Positions 1 to 8,634 of a stretch of 64,000 nt of DNA are shown here, piece by piece. Below the pieces are notes generated by a model. That model was given only the letters and a program-made list of their open reading frames with translations. It was not told the origin of the DNA and made no database searches. A program made the translations under genes and the position numbers. Position 1 is the stretch's first letter; every line of letters begins with the position of its first letter. Source of the DNA: Acidobacteriales bacterium 59-55 (GTDB lineage: Bacteria; Acidobacteriota; Terriglobia; Terriglobales; Acidobacteriaceae); NCBI GenBank assembly GCA_001897435.1, contig MKSV01000007.1, forward strand, positions 1,116,001 to 1,180,000, written 5' to 3'.

Positions 1-713
1 CCCCGGGCGAGATCGCCGGACAGGTTGCCGCCGTGCTCAACCGCCACCGGGTCGATCTCGGCAGCAGCCGCGGTAACCCCGCCCCGGCACGCATCAACCT
101 CGTCTTCATGGGCATGGGCGAGCCGTTCCTCAACTACGCCAACTTCATGGACGCTGTCCGCCTGCTGGTCTACATGCGTATCCCCGAATCGCGCATGACC
201 GTCAGCACATCGGGCATCCTGCCCGGCATTCTGGACTTCGCCCGCGAGCCCGTCCGGCCCAAGCTCGCAGTCAGCCTCAATGCTCCCAACGACGTCATCC
301 GCGAGTCCATCATGCCCATCACGCGCAAATGGAACATCGCCACCCTCTTCAAAGCGCTCTCGACCATCCCTCTGCGCAACCGCGAGTGGATCACCTTCGA
401 GTACGTCATGCTGGGGGGAATCAACGACTCACTGGCCAATGCTGACGAACTGATCGCGCTGGTCAGCGGAATGCGCACCAAGATCAACCTCATCGTCTGG
501 AACGCCGGCCCCGACATGCCCTTCCACGAGCCGCCCCAGGCCGGGGTCGCCGCCTTCCAGAAACGCATCATCGACGCCGGGATTCCGGCCTACATCCGCC
601 GCCCGCGGGGCCGCGACATCTATGCCGCCTGCGGACAGCTCAAACGGACGGTCGAATCCCCCGTACCCGCTCCTCTAGTCGAGATTTCGTCTGCGGCCAC
701 TCTTCCCGGATGA
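1..713 (+). CDS. rlmN: 23S rRNA (adenine-C2)-methyltransferase RlmN, 3' part
   Basis: Radical SAM enzyme that methylates C2 of A2503 in 23S rRNA (and A37 of some tRNAs). The reading frame is already open at base 3, so the gene begins left of the window. The CxxxCxxC iron-sulfur motif must lie outside it. Visible are the SAM-binding segment FMGMGEPFLNY, the SLNAPND segment and the C-terminal GRDIYAACGQL, which carries the methyl-accepting Cys of the family. The stop is at 711-713. The last 74 bases overlap the 3' end of the acetyltransferase on the other strand. The family call is firm. Substrate specificity is known from the family only. Confidence 0.93.
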   Translation, partial: PGEIAGQVAAVLNRHRVDLGSSRGNPAPARINLVFMGMGEPFLNYANFMDAVRLLVYMRIPESRMTVSTSGILPGILDFAREPVRPKLAVSLNAPNDVIRESIMPITRKWNIATLFKALSTIPLRNREWITFEYVMLGGINDSLANADELIALVSGMRTKINLIVWNAGPDMPFHEPPQAGVAAFQKRIIDAGIPAYIRRPRGRDIYAACGQLKRTVESPVPAPLVEISSAATLPG

Positions 714-1236
714 TCGAAAACCAGACGCTGTGCCGCTGGCTGCCATCGGGCATGATGAAGTGGTTGCGAAACCTTCCCTCCTCCACCGCTCCGATATTTC
801 GCATGGCCTTCTGCGACTGAAGATTTTCGTGATGCGTCTTCAGAGCCACCCGCCGCAGCTTCAGTTCTTCGAAGGCATAGGTGAGCTGTAGCAGCTTCGC
901 TTCGGCATTCAGTCCCGCGCCGTGAAGCTCCGGGGTCAGCCAGGTATGTCCCAGCTCCGCTGTCTCATGGATGCGATCGAGGTCCGAGAATCGTGTGCTC
1001 CCGATCACTCGGTTCTCCTGCTTCAAGATCGTAACCCACGGCAGCGAAGTCCCGGCCTCCTTCAACCGCAACGCCTTCTCCAGCCACCCGCGCAGGTCCT
1101 CGGGCGTTTTCACGATGACCGGCATGTAGCGCCAGATTCGATCGTCAAAGGCAATCTTTTCCAGTCCCGGCAGATGCCCCGGCGTCATCGGCTCCAGCCG
1201 TATCCTCGTTCCCTCCAGCACCGGCATCTCACTCAT
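640..1236 (-). CDS. GNAT family N-acetyltransferase (RimJ/RimL-like)
   Basis: Predicted cytosolic acetyl-CoA-dependent N-acetyltransferase of the RimJ/RimL type; the acceptor is unknown. The family pattern is visible in RIRLEPMTPGHL near the N-terminus, then IGSTRFSDLD, the ELGHTWL beta strand, and the HHENLQSQKAMRNIGAVEEG segment near the acetyl-CoA site. I place the start at ATG 1236 (MSEMPVLEG) because GAGGAG lies 7 bases upstream. A GTG at 1251 would add five residues. The start overlaps the stop of yvcK by 8 bases, so the two are probably cotranscribed and translationally coupled. The 3' end overlaps the end of rlmN. Confidence 0.85.
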   Translation of the reverse strand: MSEMPVLEGTRIRLEPMTPGHLPGLEKIAFDDRIWRYMPVIVKTPEDLRGWLEKALRLKEAGTSLPWVTILKQENRVIGSTRFSDLDRIHETAELGHTWLTPELHGAGLNAEAKLLQLTYAFEELKLRRVALKTHHENLQSQKAMRNIGAVEEGRFRNHFIMPDGSQRHSVWFSIIREEWPQTKSRLEERVRGIRPSV

Positions 1237-2335
1237 TGCTAGTCTCCTCACTCTCGCTCACAGTGGCTCTCTCAACGCTCGCAAGCCCCAGCAGCTTGTC
1301 CGCCACGCGGTCATAATCGTGCCGCAGAACATCGCCTTCATGCACGAAGTTCCCCGTCAGCGGCTCAACCCCCAACGCTCGCACGCGCTCCAGATCGGCC
1401 TCGATCGGTTCCTGTCCTTCGCGCTCATATTGTTCCAGCCGCTCTGCCGAAATGGGCGAGGTATTGATCAGCGCGTAATCGAAGATCGGAGATTTGGTCG
1501 CTCCCGCATGTTGCAGAATCTTCTCGATGTGCTGCGAGGCCGACAGTCCCAGAGACTCATTCGCCTGCGTCATCAGGTTGCACACAAATACCTTGGTCGC
1601 CCGCGAAGCTGCCAGCGCCTCGGGAATCCCGCGAACCAGCAGGTTCGGAATCAGAGACGTATAGAGCGATCCCGGCCCCAGAGAGATAATGTCCGCATTC
1701 GCAATCGCGTGCAGCGTCTCCGGCAGCGGATCGGCGGTCGCCGGCTCCAGCATCAACTGCACGATGCGCCGCTTGCTGGCGGTAATGTTCGTCTCGCCAC
1801 AGACCACGGAGCCATCGTCCATCCGCGCTGCCAGCGTAACGTTTGCATTGGTTGCCGGAAAGATCCTTCCCCGAATCGCCAGAATCTGCGACGACATCTG
1901 CACCGCCTGCGCGAAGTCTCCGGTAATGTGCGAGAGCGCGGCGACGAAGAGGTTGCCGAAGCTATGCCCATCCAGATCCCCCTGATCGAAGCGAAACTGA
2001 AACAGCTTCGAAAGCAGGTGTTCATCCTCCGAGAGCGCGACCATGCAATTGCGCACATCGCCCGGCGGCAACATCTTGAAGTCCTCGCGCAGCCGTCCCG
2101 ACGAGCCACCGTCATCGGTCACCGTCACCACTGCCGACAACTCTCGGATCACCCAGCGCGCATCCGGGTGGGATATCGCCGCATTCCCACCACCATCCTG
2201 TTCCCGGGGCCGCTTGCGGCGCTCCCGCATCGGTACATAGCGTTTCAACCCTCTCAGCAGCGTGGACAGACCTGTCCCGCCGCCCATGGCAACCACACGA
2301 AGCTCTCTGGCTCCCTCCTGGCCTGAAGATGTCAT
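1229..2335 (-). CDS. yvcK: YvcK/CofD-like UDP-GlcNAc-binding gluconeogenesis factor
   Basis: Cytosolic YvcK-family protein (CofD-like Rossmann fold). In Bacillus it binds UDP-sugars and is needed for growth on gluconeogenic carbon sources and for normal peptidoglycan synthesis. The N-terminus shows the glycine-rich VVAMGGGTGLSTLLRGL, followed by VTVTDDGGSSGRLR and LPPGDVRNC. The later ITASKRRI and LGPGSLYTS segments are also typical. About 368 aa, a little longer than average because of an insert after the first helix (ERRKRPREQDGGG). ATG 2335 is preferred over TTG 2341 because GGGAGG sits 7 bases before the ATG. It heads a probable operon with the GNAT gene and diverges from the Nudix gene. 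Confidence 0.93.
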   Translation of the reverse strand: MTSSGQEGARELRVVAMGGGTGLSTLLRGLKRYVPMRERRKRPREQDGGGNAAISHPDARWVIRELSAVVTVTDDGGSSGRLREDFKMLPPGDVRNCMVALSEDEHLLSKLFQFRFDQGDLDGHSFGNLFVAALSHITGDFAQAVQMSSQILAIRGRIFPATNANVTLAARMDDGSVVCGETNITASKRRIVQLMLEPATADPLPETLHAIANADIISLGPGSLYTSLIPNLLVRGIPEALAASRATKVFVCNLMTQANESLGLSASQHIEKILQHAGATKSPIFDYALINTSPISAERLEQYEREGQEPIEADLERVRALGVEPLTGNFVHEGDVLRHDYDRVADKLLGLASVERATVSESEETSNE

Positions 2336-2488
2336 TCGCAATCCTCCCAGATCGTCTATGCCATGTTAGCGTCTCTGCGGCTCAATCCAATGCGTTGTTG
2401 CCCACCGGGAAGCACGAAGCTTACTCATCACCCTCATCACCCGGAGAAAACCTCTTTTTGCGGCCGCGGGAGTCTAAACTGTAGTCAG

Positions 2489-2950
2489 GTGAAAGATACG
2501 ATACGCAAGCTTGATGAACGCGTCGACTCAGCCGTTCCACGGCCCTTGCGGCTTGTGGTGGCGGCGCTGATCCTGCGTGAAGGCGCGGGCGGGACCGAAG
2601 TGTTCATCTGCCAGCGCAAAGCCGATCAGCCGATGAGCCTCAAATGGGAGTTTCCCGGTGGAAAGATCGAACCGGGCGAAGGCCCGGAAGAAGCCCTCAT
2701 GCGAGAGTTGAACGAAGAGCTTGGAATCTCGGCCATCATCGGCCGCCGCGTCGCGCAGATCCGGCACAAATACCGCAATGGCGGAGCCGTCGATCTGCAG
2801 TTCTTCATCGTCAAAGAGTTTCACGGGCCGCTGGAAAATCGAATCTTCAACGACATGCGCTGGGCTCCGCTGTCGACTCTGCCGGAGTATGACTTTCTGG
2901 CGGCAGACCTTGGCCTGATCCGGGATCTGTCAGAAGGCAAGTTGCTATAG
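2489..2950 (+). CDS. Nudix hydrolase, MutT-like
   Basis: Small Nudix pyrophosphohydrolase, probably of the MutT type that removes damaged nucleotides or other nucleoside diphosphate derivatives. The complete Nudix box is seen as GGKIEPGEGPEEALMREL followed by NEELGI, matching GX5EX7REUXEEXGU. WEFPGG before it and the final RDLSEGKL are MutT-like. The frame stays open upstream to an ATG at 2363, but those extra 42 residues look non-conserved and would fill the gap to divergent yvcK. I therefore prefer GTG 2489 (153 aa); its ribosome binding site is weak, so the start is uncertain. The family call is firm, the substrate unknown. Confidence 0.85.
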   Translation: MKDTIRKLDERVDSAVPRPLRLVVAALILREGAGGTEVFICQRKADQPMSLKWEFPGGKIEPGEGPEEALMRELNEELGISAIIGRRVAQIRHKYRNGGAVDLQFFIVKEFHGPLENRIFNDMRWAPLSTLPEYDFLAADLGLIRDLSEGKLL

Positions 2951-2959
2951 AGCCCTCCA

Positions 2960-4267
2960 TCAGGGATGCAGGCCGTTCCAGACCATCACCGCCGACAACG
3001 CAACCACGATCACAGTCGTCAGCCACGCAACGGCGTTGAAGAGCCGGGAGTTGGTGTGCTTGCCCATCAGTTCATGTTTATTGATCAGCCGCAGCATGAA
3101 GATCAGCACGATGGGAAGAAGCACTCCGTTGAGCACCTGCGACAAGATACTGAATCTGACCAGAGGAAAGTTCGGGATCAGCACGATGGCCGCCCCACCG
3201 GCCAACAGCAGCGTATAGAACCAGTAAAAAAAACGGGCCTCGCGAAAGCTCTTATCGAGGCCACTCTCCAGTCCCAGTCCCTCGCAGACGGTATAGGCGG
3301 TCGAGAGCGGAAGGATCGACGCAGCGAAGAGCGAAGCATTGAAGAGACCCGCGGCGAAGAGGATAAAAGCGTACTGCCCGGCCAGAGGTTTCATCGCTCC
3401 GGCTGCATCGGCCGGGTCGGCGATACTGCGGATGCCGTGGGTATAGAGCGTCGCCGCGCAGGCCACGACGATGAACCACGCAACCAGATCGGTGAAAAAT
3501 GAGCCGACGATAACGTCGAGCCGTGAAGCCTTGTACTGGCGAACCGTAATCCCCTTTTCCACGATGGACGATTGCAGGTAAAACTGCATCCACGGGCTGA
3601 TCGTCGTGCCGATGATGCCGATCGTCATGTAGACATACAGCTTGTCGCGCCACACGCCACGATCGGGCAGTTTCACCGTCTCGACCAGCGCCAGATGCCA
3701 GTCAGGGCCGCTGAGAACACCGGCGGCAATATAAGCAATATAGAAGACGCTGGCGATAAGAAAAACCTTTTCGACGCTCTTGTAGTCTCCCTTGACAACC
3801 AGTATCCAGACGAGAAAAGCGCAGACCGGAACACTGACGAATTTGCTTATATGAAAAAGCTGCATGCTGCCTGCGATGCCGGAGAACTCCGCGACAACGT
3901 TGCCGAAGTTGACCACGACCAGCAGAATCATCATGAAGAACGTCATACGCAGGCCGAACTCTTCGCGGATGAGGTCGCTGAGCCCCTTGCCGGTGACCAC
4001 GCCCATGCGCGCGCACATCTCCTGCACCACAATCAGTGCAAGGGTGATGGGAATCATCGTCCAGAGTAGGGTATAGCCGTACTGCGCGCCCGCCTGGGAG
4101 TAAGTGAGGATACCGCCGGCATCGTTGTCGACGTTGGCGGTGATAAAGCCCGGGCCGAGCACAGCCAGAAAGAGAAGAATGCTCGTTCTCCATCTGCGCC
4201 ACGATGCCATGCCTGTCCCCTGCCCTTTGTCTGTCAGCTGGCGAGGGATATATCCGCTCGGGCGCAT
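2960..4267 (-). CDS. NRAMP-family divalent metal transporter with atypical binding motifs
   Basis: Polytopic inner-membrane transporter of the SLC11/NRAMP family, about 11 membrane segments. The hallmark DPGN of TM1 is replaced: GFITANVDNDAGG occupies that place. The TM6 MPHN is also absent; GTTISPWMQFYLQSS aligns there with Ser in place of the metal-binding Met. Loss of that Met is known in NRAMP-related magnesium transporters, so Mg2+ rather than Mn2+/Fe2+ is possible (inference). ATG 4210 (MASWRRW), preceded by a purine-rich stretch, is an alternative start and gives a more usual N-terminus. The nearby gene at 5434-6738 encodes an MgtE-type sensor domain, which fits magnesium homeostasis. 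Confidence 0.85.
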   Translation of the reverse strand: MRPSGYIPRQLTDKGQGTGMASWRRWRTSILLFLAVLGPGFITANVDNDAGGILTYSQAGAQYGYTLLWTMIPITLALIVVQEMCARMGVVTGKGLSDLIREEFGLRMTFFMMILLVVVNFGNVVAEFSGIAGSMQLFHISKFVSVPVCAFLVWILVVKGDYKSVEKVFLIASVFYIAYIAAGVLSGPDWHLALVETVKLPDRGVWRDKLYVYMTIGIIGTTISPWMQFYLQSSIVEKGITVRQYKASRLDVIVGSFFTDLVAWFIVVACAATLYTHGIRSIADPADAAGAMKPLAGQYAFILFAAGLFNASLFAASILPLSTAYTVCEGLGLESGLDKSFREARFFYWFYTLLLAGGAAIVLIPNFPLVRFSILSQVLNGVLLPIVLIFMLRLINKHELMGKHTNSRLFNAVAWLTTVIVVALSAVMVWNGLHP

Positions 4268-4320
4268 GACTCTTCAAACTATATCTTCAGGCTAAATCAA
4301 AGTCCGGGAAGTTCCGGCAA

Positions 4321-5379
4321 TCACTTTGCAGAGGCTGTGCGCAGGCGGTTAACAATAGTTTGAGCGCGATCGACGATGAGACTTACCTGCCGGTCATTGT
4401 GGTAGCCATCGCGGAGCGCTCGGGCACATCCGGCGGCAGCGATGCGTTCGCGAGCCTCCACATCCGGCAGATAGCGCCGGATCTTTTCCACCAGTTCGTC
4501 GTATGAGGAGAAGAAAACGGCCTCTTCCTCCTCGCGAAAGCGCTGAAGATGGCCTTCGGAGCGCTCGGCCAGCAGGAAGCCGCCGCAGCCCGCGATCTCA
4601 AAACTTTTATGAACGAACTCGTCCAGATTGGAATGAGTGATGAAGCTGAGATTGATTTTGGACCGCCAGATAGCCTCTCGATACTGCTGCCGGTACAACT
4701 CTCCCTCGCGATAGAGGCGCGCAAAGTCTCCTTCTCCCAGTGCCTTCTTCCACGCGCGGGCGTTGCCGGAGATGGTTACCCCGAACTCGTTCAGATTAGC
4801 CAACCGGCTCAGCGTTTCTGCGCGATTATCGTAAGGAGTTCCTACAAACGAGACCTCCCGATTGCGATTGACATCGGACCAGCCATCGGGAGGCGGGTAC
4901 TGGATCGTAGGTTCGTAGGCTGTCTGGATCTTGATGACGTCTCGCGCGCCGCGCTGGCGATAATCGAGGATATTTTTGTCGCGCTGGACAACGTGCAGGT
5001 CGTAATGAGGGATGTCCTTCATGTAGAGCCGCCAGCCCGGATCCTGCCGCGGCCCAAAGGGGTTGTCGATCATGTAGCTCACGGTGGCGATGCCCATGGC
5101 CCTCATGCGATCCAGCGTTCCTGGGAGCATCGAAAGCAGCTTGTCCGTCCATAGCAGATCGGGCTTTTCCACGACGGCCAGATTAAGGAGATCGCGGTTC
5201 AGACGCGCAACCATAGGCCCCGTCGCGAGCCGCAGAAACACCTTCTGCGCTACCGGATTCCGGTATCGATAGTCATGCGCATTGACAGGAATGACCTTGT
5301 GCCCCAGCCGTTCCAGAGCCCACATGCGATAGAGAGAGGTATCGTTCGGGGTGAGACCGGCAACATAGAGAATCTTCAT
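4321..5379 (-). CDS. CgeB-like glycosyltransferase family 1 protein
   Basis: Cytosolic GT-B glycosyltransferase of the CgeB/glyco_trans_1_2 type; sugar donor and acceptor are unknown. The N-terminal half begins MKILYVAGLTPND and has a Rossmann-like order. The C-terminal half carries the family block: YREAIWRSKINLSF, FVHKSFEIAGCGGFLLAE, then FSSYDELVEKIRRYL. That last block is the nucleotide-sugar pocket in relatives. 352 aa is normal for the family. It lies between the NRAMP-like transporter and the MgtE_N/CBS gene on the same strand, but nothing shows that it shares their function. Confidence 0.8.
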   Translation of the reverse strand: MKILYVAGLTPNDTSLYRMWALERLGHKVIPVNAHDYRYRNPVAQKVFLRLATGPMVARLNRDLLNLAVVEKPDLLWTDKLLSMLPGTLDRMRAMGIATVSYMIDNPFGPRQDPGWRLYMKDIPHYDLHVVQRDKNILDYRQRGARDVIKIQTAYEPTIQYPPPDGWSDVNRNREVSFVGTPYDNRAETLSRLANLNEFGVTISGNARAWKKALGEGDFARLYREGELYRQQYREAIWRSKINLSFITHSNLDEFVHKSFEIAGCGGFLLAERSEGHLQRFREEEEAVFFSSYDELVEKIRRYLPDVEARERIAAAGCARALRDGYHNDRQVSLIVDRAQTIVNRLRTASAK

Positions 5380-5433
5380 CGAAAGCGGCGCTTCCTTGTC
5401 CTTGGCTAGTTAAAGTTCTGGGTTGATTCAAGT

Positions 5434-6738
5434 TTAGAGATTTGCCCGCAGAAGGGCTATCACCTGTTCGGCATGGACGACTCCCACCAACCGCTTTTCG
5501 TGGTCGAGCACAGGCAGGGCGCGCAGGTTGTACTTGTCAAAGAGTTCGGCGACCTTTCGCCCGTTGGCGTCTATATCGCAGGTTACAACATGGCTGTGCG
5601 GCAGGTTAGCAAGCGGTGCGTCCGGCTTCGCCAGCAGAAGCTGGACGAGGGAGATCAGGCTCTCGATCCTGCCCTCGCTGTCGAGCAGATAGATATCGGT
5701 GACGGTCTCGATGTCGCCTTCGAAGCTGCGGAGTGCCTCGATTGCCTGGGCGAGGACAGCGGTCGATGGCAACGCGATATAGTCGGTGGTCATGCGTCCG
5801 GCAGCCGAGCTTCCAGAGAATTCGAGAAGTTCCTCTACCTCCTGCCGTTCCTCCGGCTCCATCTCCCCGAGAATCGCCTCGGATCGCTCCTCGGGCAACT
5901 CCAGCAGCAGGTCGGCGGCGGCTCCGGGGTCCATCTCTTCGACGATATCTGCGATCTGGCCGGAGTCCAGCGACTCGATCAGTGCCTGCTGCATCTTCGG
6001 CTTGACCTCTTCAAGCGCCTCGGCGGCGACCTCTTCATTGAGGCTATAGAAGAGCGCCTGCCGCTCTGCCGGAGCGAGGTCTTCGAGGATGTCGGCAATG
6101 TCGGAGGGGTGCATCATCGAAAGCCGGTTCTGCTCGATCTTGAGCTTCACCCGCCGGGCTGGGTCGCGGTCGATCAGATCGACAAAATTCCAGGGGATGA
6201 GGCTGGGACTGAATCGTGATGCGATACGCTCCGCGGTTGAGGTATGCAGCCCCTTCAGCAGGCGGCGGACTGCACCGCGCGTCCCGACCTCGACCTCTGC
6301 GATACGCAGCGACAAGGCGGCTGACCCCTTCTCCGATTGCTCCCATACCAGGTCCACATCATTGACACGAACAACCTTGCGGCCATGGACATCGATAATC
6401 TGCTGGTCGAGCAGGTCATGCTCCAGCATTAGATGTGCCTCACCGTCGGGCAACACGCTTGGAGCAGCCCCTTCGCGCAAGTGCAATTCATTGCGACTTG
6501 TAAGATTTAAGTCGGAGACCAGGATCAGCGAGGGCCGAGCGCTTCGCTTTGCCGCAAGCATCCTCACCGCCAGCCACTGCACGTGAACCGTATCGACGCC
6601 CGGAGCCACCACAAACTCGCAGACATGGCCCAGCACCACGCCCTGTGCGTTTTTAACGCTCGCGCCCATCAGGGCGGAGACACTGGTTCGCTGGTTCGGT
6701 TTCGTCATAGGCAATTCCGGCAGGATACGGTCTTCCAC
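5434..6738 (-). CDS. Soluble PRC-barrel / MgtE N-domain / CBS-pair protein
   Basis: Soluble protein built like the cytosolic sensor of the MgtE magnesium channel but with no membrane domain. Residues about 15-180 contain two PRC-barrel-like segments (VLGHVCEFVVAPG and DQQIIDVHGRKVVRVNDVDL). Residues about 185-300 are the MgtE_N superhelix (LHPSDIADILEDLAPAER-type repeats: PSDIADILED, SGQIADIVEEM, AADLLLELPEE). Residues about 300-434 form a CBS pair (TDYIALPSTAVLAQAI, VVTCDIDANGRKVAELF). In MgtE these parts bind Mg2+ and gate the pore. Here it may sense Mg2+ for the nearby NRAMP-like transporter (inference). The start is GTG 6738, with ATG 6708 (MTKPNQ) as alternative. Confidence 0.85.
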   Translation of the reverse strand: MEDRILPELPMTKPNQRTSVSALMGASVKNAQGVVLGHVCEFVVAPGVDTVHVQWLAVRMLAAKRSARPSLILVSDLNLTSRNELHLREGAAPSVLPDGEAHLMLEHDLLDQQIIDVHGRKVVRVNDVDLVWEQSEKGSAALSLRIAEVEVGTRGAVRRLLKGLHTSTAERIASRFSPSLIPWNFVDLIDRDPARRVKLKIEQNRLSMMHPSDIADILEDLAPAERQALFYSLNEEVAAEALEEVKPKMQQALIESLDSGQIADIVEEMDPGAAADLLLELPEERSEAILGEMEPEERQEVEELLEFSGSSAAGRMTTDYIALPSTAVLAQAIEALRSFEGDIETVTDIYLLDSEGRIESLISLVQLLLAKPDAPLANLPHSHVVTCDIDANGRKVAELFDKYNLRALPVLDHEKRLVGVVHAEQVIALLRANL

Positions 6739-6946
6739 CTGGCCACGCCATGCAGAATTACGGTATTAAACCTTGAAACCGCAATCTGCATCCAACAAAT
6801 TTACGATGCAAAACGGATTTATGCCAGCTTGCATCCGTATACTCCTCTTATTCGCATGGTAGCTCACATCGAGGAGCTCAAATGCCGAAGCCACAGCGCC
6901 AATCCGTCGAACCAATCAGTGGCCATGCTGGCGCAGGGAGAAGCTT

Positions 6947-7501
6947 TTGGAGAATAAGACAAGCCGGACAACCTTGACATTCGGGGAGTCCACAAGCACA
7001 CTGCCATCATCGCTCTTGTCTGAAGTTGACGACCGGCGCGGGGATTCAGCAAGGAATGCATTGGCCGATTCAACGACAAGTCGCGTCAGCTTTACGCTCG
7101 ACTCCTCCCTTGACAGCGTCAACAAGGTAGAGTTGACTGCCGAGCAGGTTGCGCAGCGTGCCGGGTTCGACGAAGACACCACGACCCATGTGGCCATGGC
7201 CGTTCGTGAAGCGGCAGTCAACGCCGTCCTGCATGGAAACGCGTATGACCCCTCGAAGCACATCACCGCGTCTTTTGAAACTACATCGGACTCGCTCATC
7301 ATTCGCGTCTCCGACCAGGGCCCCGGTCTCGACCCGGACACCATTCCGGACCCGCTGGCTCCGGAAAATATCCTTCGCGGCTCCGGCCGCGGCATCTTTC
7401 TTATCAGGGCCTTCATGGATGAGGTACACTTTCGCCAGCTACATCCCGGCACGGAACTGACACTGATCAAACATCGCCAACCCGCACAGCCGGGGAACTA
7501 A
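6947..7501 (+). CDS. RsbW-like anti-sigma factor / serine kinase (HATPase_c)
   Basis: Anti-sigma regulatory factor with the GHKL ATPase fold. Such kinases phosphorylate a STAS antagonist and bind a sigma factor or other effector. Motifs seen: [14 protein letters not shown] (N-box), [11 protein letters not shown] (G1 box), and [16 protein letters not shown] (G2 box). About the first 45 residues are poorly conserved. The start is TTG 6947; GGGAG ends 6 bases upstream and no better start exists. It forms an operon with the STAS gene 14 bases downstream. No sigma factor or PP2C phosphatase gene is adjacent, so the target is not shown. Confidence 0.88.
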   Translation: MENKTSRTTLTFGESTSTLPSSLLSEVDDRRGDSARNALADSTTSRVSFTLDSSLDSVNKVELTAEQVAQRAGFDEDTTTHVAMAVREAAVNAVLHGNAYDPSKHITASFETTSDSLIIRVSDQGPGLDPDTIPDPLAPENILRGSGRGIFLIRAFMDEVHFRQLHPGTELTLIKHRQPAQPGN

Positions 7502-7515
7502 GGAGACAATTACTC

Positions 7516-7863
7516 ATGAGCATGAAAGTACAGACTCGCCAGGTGGACGGCGTCACCATTCTCGATCTAAGCGGCCGAATCACACTCGGCGAAGGCAGCG
7601 TGACCATTCGCGACGCGGTTCGCGACGTGCTTGCCAAGGGATCGAACAAGATTCTGCTGAACCTGGCCGATATCACCTACATCGACAGTTCCGGCATCGG
7701 CGAGCTGGTCAGCGCCTTTACGACGGTGAAGAACAGCGGCGGAGAGTTGAAGCTGCTCAATCTCACCAAAAAGGTCCACGATCTTCTCCAGATCACCAAG
7801 CTCTACACTGTCTTCGACGTCAAGGACGACGAGGCCTCCGCGATCTCCTCGTTCACGAAGTAA
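7516..7863 (+). CDS. STAS-domain anti-sigma factor antagonist (RsbV/SpoIIAA-like)
   Basis: Single STAS-domain protein of 115 aa that would oppose the RsbW-like kinase encoded just upstream. The phosphorylatable serine lies in [15 protein letters not shown], at the position used in SpoIIAA and RsbV. The rest ([32 protein letters not shown]) matches the family along its length. AAGGAGA lies 8 bases before the ATG. A strong hairpin terminator follows the stop. Together the pair is a partner-switching module, probably for stress or envelope regulation (inference). Confidence 0.9.
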   Translation: MSMKVQTRQVDGVTILDLSGRITLGEGSVTIRDAVRDVLAKGSNKILLNLADITYIDSSGIGELVSAFTTVKNSGGELKLLNLTKKVHDLLQITKLYTVFDVKDDEASAISSFTK

Positions 7864-7876
7864 TTCCGTTTTCCCA

Positions 7877-7914
7877 AAGAGAAAGGCCGTCGCCGAGGCG
7901 ACGGCCTTTCTCTT
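7877..7914. terminator. Bidirectional hairpin terminator
   Basis: A perfect 17-bp inverted repeat (7877-7893 with 7898-7914) with a CGAG loop lies between the converging STAS and lemA genes. The arm ends in AAGAGAAAGG on one side and CCTTTCTCTT on the other, so the RNA of either strand forms a GC-rich stem with a pyrimidine-rich tail. It should terminate both transcripts. Confidence 0.85.
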
Positions 7915-7925
7915 GCCGCAACAAC

Positions 7926-8507
7926 CTACTTTGAGAAATCGACCTTCGGCGCCTCGCCGTTTGCCGGATTGCCCCTGAAGTATTCATCCCTGTAGTGGAA
8001 GCCTGCCATGTTGGCCCAGATACTGTTGGGAAACTGTCGAACATAGACGTTATAGTCTTCGAGCGTCTTGTTATAGCGGCTGCGCTCGACCGCGATCCGA
8101 TTCTCGGTTCCCGCCAACTCATCCGTCAACCGCGTGAACTGCTCATTGCCTTTCAGGTTCGGGTACTCTTCCTGCAAACGGAAGAACGGCCCCAGCGCAA
8201 CGTCCAGCTTGGAGTTCGCCGCAATATTGCTCGCGCGGTCGGGAGCGCTGGTAATCGCCGCGCGGGCATTCGCAATGTTGGTCAAAACGGTGGACTCTTC
8301 GTTGACGTAGCCCTTGACCGAAGCGACCAGGTTGGGGATCAGGTCGAGACGGCGCTGCTGCACCACGTTCACCTGTGAATAGGCCTGGTTGATGGCCTCA
8401 TTTTTCTGCACCAGAGTGTTCTTTGTGCTCACGTAGCTGCCGAACCCGAACAGTAGTATGAGAACGATGACACCCACAACGCCAAGCACGATCCATAAAG
8501 ATTTCAT
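7926..8507 (-). CDS. LemA family protein
   Basis: LemA-type membrane-anchored protein. One N-terminal membrane segment (residues 4-24, IVLGVVGVIVLILLFGFGSY) is followed by the family helices: NTLVQKNEAINQAYSQV, QQRRLDLIPNLVASVKGY and the C-terminal YNVYVRQFPNSIWANMAGF. 193 aa is the usual length. GAGGG sits 5 bases upstream of the ATG. It lies downstream of a TPM-domain gene on the same strand. LemA-TPM neighbours are widespread, and the pair is thought to act at the envelope, though its biochemical role is not settled. Confidence 0.9.
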   Translation of the reverse strand: MKSLWIVLGVVGVIVLILLFGFGSYVSTKNTLVQKNEAINQAYSQVNVVQQRRLDLIPNLVASVKGYVNEESTVLTNIANARAAITSAPDRASNIAANSKLDVALGPFFRLQEEYPNLKGNEQFTRLTDELAGTENRIAVERSRYNKTLEDYNVYVRQFPNSIWANMAGFHYRDEYFRGNPANGEAPKVDFSK

Positions 8508-8634
8508 TCATCCCTCGATTTCATTCGTGTAGTTTCGATGTTGTTCGCGGCAGATGCATCCGGCTGTACTCTATCATCCCATCCCGAATGGTTCCGCCTC
8601 TTCTTTCCATCCCTGTTTGTCTACATTCACATCC

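Noticed and set aside
1319..2326. 335-codon plus-strand frame opposite yvcK
   Set aside because: Arg/Gln/His-rich antisense shadow of a well-supported gene.
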